DNA from: CBFHWY01 sp965659675
GTDB taxonomy: Bacteria; Bacteroidota; Bacteroidia; Flavobacteriales_G; Salibacteraceae
DNA: 19,320 nucleotides
Assembly: GCA_965659675.1 (NCBI GenBank)
Contig: CBFHWY010000054.1
Location: forward strand, 1 to 19,320
Direction: 5' to 3'
Positions 14,867 to 19,320 of the stretch are shown piece by piece. Below the pieces are notes generated by a model. It made no database searches, had not been told where the DNA came from, and saw nothing but the letters and a program-made list of their open reading frames with translations. The number at the start of each line of letters is the position of its first letter. Positions within the stretch are counted from its first letter, which is position 1. The position numbers and the translations under genes were made by a program.

Positions 14867-15606
14867 GATCTAATGATTTCGATAAAATCTGATGCAACCA
14901 GAGATGCTCCTCCAACAAGACCTCCATCAATATTGTACATACTGAATAGCTCGGATGCATTTCCAGGTTTCACACTTCCTCCGTATAATACCCTGACCGC
15001 TTTTGCAAAAGAAGTTTCCCTCATGTTCGAGAGAACCAAACGAATGGCTTGATGCATTTCTTCTGCCTGCTCAGGACTGGCAGTTTCACCCGTACCAATG
15101 GCCCATACAGGCTCATAAGCCAGAATTAAGTTCTCTGGACCAAGCGCCTCATAGTCTGCTGTAGGCTTGAGCTGATCAGCAACTACTTCCTTGTATTTTC
15201 CAGCATTTCGCTCCTCGAGCGTTTCACCCACACAATAAATGATCTTCAAACCTGCATCCAAAGCTCTTTTAATCTTTGAGGATAGTATCTCCGAACCTTC
15301 TTTAAAGTAAGCTCTTCTTTCACTGTGCCCAAGAATCACAAATTCAACTCCCAGATCACTCAACATGTCTGAACTTACCTCCCCTGTGTAGGCTCCTTGA
15401 GGGAACTGCGAACAATCCTGAGCTGCCACTTTGATGGGGCTCTCTGATAGCCAAGACCTTAGGTTGGGTATATAAGGATATGGTGCAGCAATGATCACTT
15501 CCCGATCTTCACTCCAACTTCCTCTTAAAATTTCCTCTACGATGAGTTTGGACTCGCGAAGCGATGCATTCGATTTCCAGTTTGCGGCAATGGTTTTAGT
15601 TCTCAT
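14863..15606 (-). CDS. tpiA: Triosephosphate isomerase
   Basis: A 247-residue TIM-barrel enzyme interconverting dihydroxyacetone phosphate and glyceraldehyde 3-phosphate in glycolysis and gluconeogenesis. Catalytic residues are in place: Asn9 and Lys11 in ANWKSN, His94 in LGHSERR, and Glu164 in AYEPVWAIGTG, followed by flexible loop 6. Phosphate-binding YGGSVKPGNA (208-217) and the C-terminal GGLVGGASL complete the pattern. Two small departures from the commonest consensus are seen: NWKSN where NWKMN is usual, and GTGETAS where GTGKTA is common; neither removes a catalytic residue. It lies 88 nt downstream of the DoxX gene and overlaps prmA by 4 nt. No exact -7 element was found in the 88-nt gap; the nearest is TATTATTG, one mismatch. 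Confidence 0.97.
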   Translation of the reverse strand: MRTKTIAANWKSNASLRESKLIVEEILRGSWSEDREVIIAAPYPYIPNLRSWLSESPIKVAAQDCSQFPQGAYTGEVSSDMLSDLGVEFVILGHSERRAYFKEGSEILSSKIKRALDAGLKIIYCVGETLEERNAGKYKEVVADQLKPTADYEALGPENLILAYEPVWAIGTGETASPEQAEEMHQAIRLVLSNMRETSFAKAVRVLYGGSVKPGNASELFSMYNIDGGLVGGASLVASDFIEIIRS

Positions 15607-15640
15607 ATTCGACCCTTGGATCTATAACAATAATAGTAAT

Positions 15641-15670
15641 TCTCAAAGGGCCATTTTAGCCCAAAAGAGA
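15641..15670. other. Imperfect dyad between the DoxX gene and tpiA
   Basis: TCTC (15641-15644) pairs with GAGA (15667-15670) and GGGC (15648-15651) with GCCC (15659-15662), around a 7-nt loop. The A-rich stretches between the two stem parts do not pair, and no T-run follows on the minus strand. It could be a weak transcription attenuator, an mRNA stability element or a protein-binding dyad in the 88-nt gap; the sequence alone does not say which. Confidence 0.25.
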
Positions 15671-15694
15671 TAGTTTCAAAGGTCAAATGTTAAT

Positions 15695-16984
15695 TCAGGA
15701 TGCCAAATTAAAGGCTGAGGCAAAGGATGAAAAATCCCAAATATCATTATGGTGAAGCTTTTTCATCACCGTTCCTTTTTCAAGATACATGATTCCCGGA
15801 TTTGCTCTTACCGTGGTCTTTAGCATGGTTCCATCCGCAGTAACATATTCAGCGCCGAGCTTATGCTCTTCTTCAAAGTTTTGAATTCGCTCATCTAAGG
15901 AGGCCGTTAAAATGTACACTGGGATCCCATTTTGCTTAAAATTCGCAATAAGATCTCTGACCTTATCTAGATTATCCGTTTCTGACTTCTTCAGGTCATA
16001 CATTACGATCAAAAGCTGCCGCTCTTCATCCAATACCCAGTCGGTAATATCTCCATTCTCCTTTGAGTTGAGAATGAAATCGTGGACGGGAGGTTCAAAT
16101 CCTTCTTTCAGCAATATGGGATCACTGGTTTCAGTGATCTCCCAATTAGTATCTTCCCAAATACCGGAAGAGATATATGTTTTACTATCTACCTCTTTCG
16201 TTTCTCCGGTTTGTTTGTGCTGCATTGTATAAACCACTCCGTATTCTGGGGCTGACTCCCCTTCAGGAATGGTCATACCTTCCCGGATATTCAAGCCTTC
16301 TGCATATGGTCTGAAATCACGAGCTGGAAGATGTTCAACACTCCAAATACAAAGGCCTGCATAGAGCGCTGAAAGCAATCCTAGATTAAGCCAATCTGAC
16401 TTTTCTCCTTTCAGGAAATGCATGATCGGAACGAGGAATAGGAAACTGACAAGGAACCATATCCATGGTGTGGTCCATGAGATCACAAAAGCACCAAAAA
16501 GCAGGATCAACAAAGTTGATAGAGCATAGTAGATAATGTTCTGTTTGAATGTGTTGGAATTGATCTCTTTTCTCTCGATGAAAATGATGAGAATAAGCGC
16601 TAGCAGCACAATATCTTTTGTGAAACTCTGCCAGGGAGTGAATTTAAGCGCATCACCAAAGCACCCACAGTCTGTTACTTTATTGAAATAAGCGGAATAG
16701 AAGGTGAGGAAGGTAAAGAAGACGATCATCAGTAGAAGTAGCCAGCTCACCAATCTTGCCTTTATCCCTACAAGTATGGCAATTCCGAGTACGATCTCAA
16801 CTACCGTTACGATCACTGCGATCTCAAGTGCCCATGGATCAAAAATTGGGAGGTTTAGAACATCCTGGGCAAAATAATCGTGTAGTTTATAGCTGAACCC
16901 AAGAGGATCATTGGCTTTGATCATCCCAGAAACAAAGAATAAGGTTCCAACGAGTAAGCGAGATAAGTGGGCAAACAACTTCAT
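15695..16984 (-). CDS. DoxX/MauE-like membrane protein, BT_3928 family, with C-terminal thioredoxin-like domain
   Basis: A 429-residue inner-membrane protein. The first four helices (about 5-22, 52-73, 78-98 and 120-136) form the DoxX/MauE-type bundle with the family motifs FFVSGMIKANDPLGF (16-30) and TDCGCFGDALKFTPW (104-118), whose Cys106 and Cys108 form a CxC pair. Further helices lie at about 148-168, 173-191 and 200-215. The C-terminal soluble part (about 225-429, probably periplasmic) ends in a thioredoxin-like fold: a strand LLIVMYDL, then VYILTAS, and ANPGIMYLEKGTV with a likely cis-Pro at 396. No CxxC active site is seen in it. This plan matches the Bacteroidota family named after BT_3928. 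A redox or thiol-transfer role between the CxC pair and an external partner is inferred from MauE/DoxX relatives and unproven. It lies 74 nt after the DUF1599 gene and 88 nt before tpiA. Confidence 0.85.
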   Translation of the reverse strand: MKLFAHLSRLLVGTLFFVSGMIKANDPLGFSYKLHDYFAQDVLNLPIFDPWALEIAVIVTVVEIVLGIAILVGIKARLVSWLLLLMIVFFTFLTFYSAYFNKVTDCGCFGDALKFTPWQSFTKDIVLLALILIIFIERKEINSNTFKQNIIYYALSTLLILLFGAFVISWTTPWIWFLVSFLFLVPIMHFLKGEKSDWLNLGLLSALYAGLCIWSVEHLPARDFRPYAEGLNIREGMTIPEGESAPEYGVVYTMQHKQTGETKEVDSKTYISSGIWEDTNWEITETSDPILLKEGFEPPVHDFILNSKENGDITDWVLDEERQLLIVMYDLKKSETDNLDKVRDLIANFKQNGIPVYILTASLDERIQNFEEEHKLGAEYVTADGTMLKTTVRANPGIMYLEKGTVMKKLHHNDIWDFSSFASAFNLAS

Positions 16985-17001
16985 AGTTAACAGCTTTGGT
17001 T

Positions 17002-17009
17002 CAAATTTA
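17002..17009 (-). promoter_or_regulatory. Candidate -7 promoter element for the DoxX gene
   Basis: On the minus strand the sequence is TAAATTTG, an exact match to TAnnTTTG, in the 74-nt intergenic gap and 17 nt before the ATG of the BT_3928-type gene. Leader length and position are sensible for a promoter driving this gene and tpiA/prmA. No clear -33 TTTG lies at the expected spacing. Confidence 0.4.
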
Positions 17010-17058
17010 CGTTTGATGCGCTTTGTTTAAGCCTTCAATTAAGCAATTCTTAACAATT

Positions 17059-17607
17059 TCAAGTAAGCCCTTGTTCCGACAGCCTGATCAACGCAAAGAT
17101 CGAGTAATTCATGATATCCTGATAGTTCGCATCTATCCCTTCGGAGATCTCAGTATCTCCATCATTATCCTCTATCTGTTTTATCCTTAGCAACTTAGAA
17201 AGAATAAGATCTGTGTAGGAACTAATTCGCATTTCTCTCCAAGCTTCACCATAATCGTGATTTTTGGCCATCATTAGTTCTTTCGTGTGCCTTGCATACT
17301 TTGAATAAAGTTGACCCGCTTTCTCGGCATTCATCTGCGGTTCTTCAGCAGGACCTAACTCGAGTTGGATCAGAGCCATGATGCAGTAGTTCACCATTCC
17401 AAGATATTCTCCTGATATCCCCTCACCTACTTTAGACTCTCCTTTTTCTTCCAGGGTCTTAATGCGGTTTGCCTTGATATAGATCTGGTCTGTAAGTGAA
17501 GATAAACGGAGAATTCTCCATGAGCTACCATAGTCGCGCATCTTCTTGCTGAAAATGTCTTTACATTTGGCAATCACTTCGTCATACTGGGCAGAAGTAT
17601 CGGGCAT
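17059..17607 (-). CDS. Tandem DUF1599 domain protein
   Basis: A 182-residue soluble, mostly helical protein made of two homologous copies of about 75 residues. Copy 1 contains DYGSSWRILRLSSLTDQI and NRIKTLE; copy 2 contains DYGEAWREMRISSYTDLI and LRIKQIE. Both end in a similar (Y/N)xxxMNYxIxALIxL segment. This is the DUF1599 family (Pfam PF07659), annotated in databases as a nucleotide-modification-associated domain; no reaction is established for the Bacteroidota members to my knowledge. I chose the ATG at 17607 because family members usually begin a few residues before the QYDxVIxxC(K/R)DxF segment. A TTG at 17631 would add eight residues and overlap the folP start. The gene is divergent from folP with only 18 nt between the chosen starts. 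Function unknown. Confidence 0.82.
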   Translation of the reverse strand: MPDTSAQYDEVIAKCKDIFSKKMRDYGSSWRILRLSSLTDQIYIKANRIKTLEEKGESKVGEGISGEYLGMVNYCIMALIQLELGPAEEPQMNAEKAGQLYSKYARHTKELMMAKNHDYGEAWREMRISSYTDLILSKLLRIKQIEDNDGDTEISEGIDANYQDIMNYSIFALIRLSEQGLT

Positions 17608-17625
17608 TTCATTAAAGTTAGCGGT

Positions 17626-18486
17626 TTGCAAGATAATTCAATTCACAAACAAACATCCGTCAGGATCAAAGGGGTTCTTCACGACTTTTCAAAACCAATG
17701 ATCATGGGGATAATCAACCTCACTCCTGATTCCTTTCACGCTGAAAGTCGGAGTCAGGACCATAGTACAGCCTTGCTGCACGCACAAAAGCATCTCAAAG
17801 ACGGAGCCGACATCCTGGATTTAGGAGCATACTCTTCCAGACCCGGAGCTACTGACATCAATGTAAATGAAGAGATCAAACGTCTCATTGAGCCACTCAG
17901 GGCAATTCGCAAAAGCTTTCCAGACAGCATTATTTCTATCGACACTTTTCGCGCTGAAGTGGCAAAAGCTGCTTTGAACGAAGGAGCCGACATCATTAAT
18001 GACATTTCGGGAGGTAATTTAGATGAGGACATGCTTGCGCTGGTGGGAAAACATAAGGTCCCTTATATCATGATGCACATGAAAGGCACTCCTCAAACCA
18101 TGCAGTCTAATCCTGAATACGACAGTGTGGTTGATGAGATAATTCAGTTCTTTGAAGGTCAAATTGAGAAGGCCCGTTCTCTAGGTATCAATGATATCAT
18201 TTTAGATCCAGGCATTGGCTTTGGTAAGAGTCTCGAACACAATTATGAGATCTTACGAAACCTGGAGCGATTCACTGTTTTCGGTCTACCGATATTATTG
18301 GGAATATCAAGAAAATCATTAGTAAATAAAGCTCTAAATATCAGATCTAAAGATGCTTTGAATGGAACTACTGCTTTACACTCTATGCTTGTGGGAAAAA
18401 CTGCCATGATTTATCGCGTACACGATGTAAAAGAAATGGCTGAAGTAATAGAATTGAACAGATACTTTAACAAGGTCGATGCTTAA
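17626..18486 (+). CDS. folP: Dihydropteroate synthase
   Basis: A 286-residue TIM-barrel enzyme that joins p-aminobenzoate to 6-hydroxymethyl-dihydropterin pyrophosphate in folate synthesis; the sulfonamide target. All expected motifs are present: NLTPDSF (31-37), SRPGA (71-75), SIDTFR (104-109), NDISGG (125-130), MHMKGTPQTMQ (150-160), DPGIGFGK (194-201), GISRK (226-230), NGTTALH (246-252) and RVHDV (264-268). The pterin- and pyrophosphate-binding residues Asn125, Asp194, Lys230, Arg264 and His266 are all there. The start is unusual: the first ATG in frame (residue 24) lies too close to the first core strand, so the TTG at 17626 is the likely start; no other common start codon occurs in frame further upstream near it. 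It is back to back with the DUF1599 gene and followed after 16 nt by cdaA. Confidence 0.95.
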   Translation: MQDNSIHKQTSVRIKGVLHDFSKPMIMGIINLTPDSFHAESRSQDHSTALLHAQKHLKDGADILDLGAYSSRPGATDINVNEEIKRLIEPLRAIRKSFPDSIISIDTFRAEVAKAALNEGADIINDISGGNLDEDMLALVGKHKVPYIMMHMKGTPQTMQSNPEYDSVVDEIIQFFEGQIEKARSLGINDIILDPGIGFGKSLEHNYEILRNLERFTVFGLPILLGISRKSLVNKALNIRSKDALNGTTALHSMLVGKTAMIYRVHDVKEMAEVIELNRYFNKVDA

Positions 18487-18490
18487 AAGC

Positions 18491-18498
18491 TAAGTTTG
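18491..18498 (+). promoter_or_regulatory. Candidate -7 element just before cdaA
   Basis: TAAGTTTG matches TAnnTTTG exactly and lies in the 16-nt gap between folP and cdaA, 4 nt before the GTG start. As at clpS, a promoter here would give a leaderless or nearly leaderless mRNA, separate from read-through from folP. No -33 TTTG is seen at the usual distance (a TTTA lies 21 nt upstream). Confidence 0.3.
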
Positions 18499-18502
18499 TT
18501 CC

Positions 18503-19294
18503 GTGGATCATTTGCTCTTCATAAGTATACGTTGGCTCGATATCATCGATATTATGCTGGTGGCTTTCCTGATCTTTCAGCTCTACAATATTGTGAAAGG
18601 TACGGTTGCGATCCGAATCTTCTTCGGGATCTTTGCCCTTTACCTATTCTGGAAATTAGTGGAAGCCTTAAAAATGGAGTTGCTCTCAGATATCCTGGGA
18701 CAATTCATCGGCGTGGGGGTAATTGCCCTGATCATCGTTTTCCAACAGGAAATCCGACGTTTCTTACTCTATTTAGGGAACACCCGGCTATTTGAAGAAA
18801 ACAGTTTTATGCGCAAGATCTTTGGGTTGAACAAGGAGGTTAGTGATAGTCTCAAGCTCGAAGTAAAGGAACTGACAGAAGCTGCCAGATCGTTAAGTAA
18901 GGAAAAAGTGGGCGCGCTGGTCATCATTCAGAAAGATTCCATTCTTGATCAATTTCTATCGGGGGGACATAAGATCGAGGCAAAATTGAGCCATCTTTTA
19001 CTGGAATCGATCTTCTCCAAACAAAGCCCATTGCACGATGGAGCCGTATTGATAGACGATAATCGAATCATCTCTGCCGGAAATGTCTTGCCTGTATCAC
19101 AGCGGGTGGACATCCCAAAACATTTTGGAATGCGGCACCGCGCGGCACTTGGATTATCAGAGAACTCAGATGCCATTGTGTTGATCGTCAGTGAGGAAAG
19201 TGGCCACATTTCAGTGGTTTATAAAGAAGAATTTGATGAGGATATTTCTATTTCAGAATTACCTGGGCTGATAGAACTTAAATTAAGATCATGA
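18503..19294 (+). CDS. cdaA: Diadenylate cyclase CdaA
   Basis: A 263-residue membrane-bound enzyme that condenses two ATP into cyclic di-AMP, the messenger that controls osmolyte and K+ transport and wall homeostasis in many bacteria. Three N-terminal membrane helices (about 11-30, 35-53 and 62-80) are followed by a short coiled segment (about 112-132) and the DAC/DisA_N domain. The catalytic signatures are HDGA (178-181), GMRHRAA (209-215) and VSEESG (229-234). The order and length match CdaA (YbbP, TIGR00159), the DisA-independent housekeeping class. Translation starts at GTG; the ATG at residue 18 would cut the first helix. It follows folP after 16 nt, and its TGA overlaps the ATG of the next gene (ATGA). 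Partner CdaR, common in Bacillota, is not seen here. Confidence 0.95.
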   Translation: MDHLLFISIRWLDIIDIMLVAFLIFQLYNIVKGTVAIRIFFGIFALYLFWKLVEALKMELLSDILGQFIGVGVIALIIVFQQEIRRFLLYLGNTRLFEENSFMRKIFGLNKEVSDSLKLEVKELTEAARSLSKEKVGALVIIQKDSILDQFLSGGHKIEAKLSHLLLESIFSKQSPLHDGAVLIDDNRIISAGNVLPVSQRVDIPKHFGMRHRAALGLSENSDAIVLIVSEESGHISVVYKEEFDEDISISELPGLIELKLRS

Positions 19295-19320
19295 ACAAAC
19301 AAGAGCTTTTAACGCAGCTA
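19291..19320 (+). CDS. Start of a gene cut by the right edge
   Basis: An ATG at 19291 overlaps the cdaA stop codon (ATGA) and opens a frame that runs to the end of the window: ten codons, MNKQELLTQL. The coupling-type overlap makes it likely that this is the real start of a gene co-transcribed with folP and cdaA. Ten residues are too few to name a product. Confidence 0.5.
   Translation, partial: MNKQELLTQL

Noticed and set aside
15625..15640. TATTATTG-like sequence as a tpiA promoter on the minus strand
   Set aside because: One mismatch to TAnnTTTG and no -33 partner at a sensible distance; chance is as likely.
17608..17631. TTG 17631 as the start of the DUF1599 gene
   Set aside because: An ATG at 17607 agrees better with how family members begin and avoids overlap with the folP start.
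18496..18795. Alternative frame at the start of cdaA
   Set aside because: It lies wholly inside cdaA, whose catalytic motifs and membrane helices are in the other frame.
1..19320. tRNA, rRNA, CRISPR array, IS element, toxin-antitoxin or defence island
   Set aside because: Nothing supporting any of these was seen; intergenic gaps are short and the genes are of ordinary chromosomal type.

Overview
The window looks like chromosomal housekeeping and cell-envelope DNA from a member of the Bacteroidota, most likely a Cytophagales-type marine bacterium. The genus is inference; the phylum is better supported. Reasons are the gene families (a DoxX protein of the BT_3928 family, a tandem DUF1599 protein, an M48 lipoprotein beginning after a short lipobox, a TPR plus PD40 envelope protein), signal peptides ending in '..AQ', no clear Shine-Dalgarno sequences, and several exact copies of the Bacteroidota -7 promoter motif TAnnTTTG at gene junctions. 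I see no tRNA, rRNA, CRISPR array, transposase, phage gene or recognisable defence system.

Layout. The left edge (1-188) is non-coding: an imperfect palindrome, then a terminator-like hairpin. A corA-type divalent-metal transporter follows on the + strand and converges on a long minus-strand block. Read in its own direction from the right, that block runs: DUF1599 protein, DoxX/BT_3928 protein, tpiA, prmA, a 1491-residue exported protein of unknown function, a 1882-residue exported TPR/PD40/coiled-coil/SPOR protein, clpS, an M48 metallopeptidase lipoprotein, an NfeD-like protein and the flotillin-like floA. Most junctions overlap by a few bases or are only a few bases apart, so much of the block is probably co-transcribed. 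Motif matches suggest internal promoters before the DoxX gene, the 1882-residue gene and clpS. To the right, folP (dihydropteroate synthase) and cdaA (di-adenylate cyclase) are read on the + strand, back to back with the DUF1599 gene, and a further gene starts at the right edge.

How the genes fit together. folP, tpiA, prmA and clpS are core metabolism, translation and proteolysis. nfeD and floA form a known membrane-microdomain pair, here directly behind an envelope protease and the N-end-rule adaptor ClpS. cdaA makes c-di-AMP, a messenger usually tied to osmotic and cell-wall homeostasis. The most unusual part is the 10 kb in the middle: two very large adjacent exported proteins. The 1882-residue protein has the N-terminal plan of the type IX secretion anchor PorE (TPR, beta-propeller, carboxypeptidase-regulatory-like fold), but ends in three SPOR peptidoglycan-binding domains after a very long coiled-coil and acidic middle, in place of an OmpA-type domain. 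The 1491-residue protein is a beta-rich protein that I cannot assign to a family; it carries a winged-helix-like segment in the middle. Together these two are the best candidate for an undescribed envelope system.
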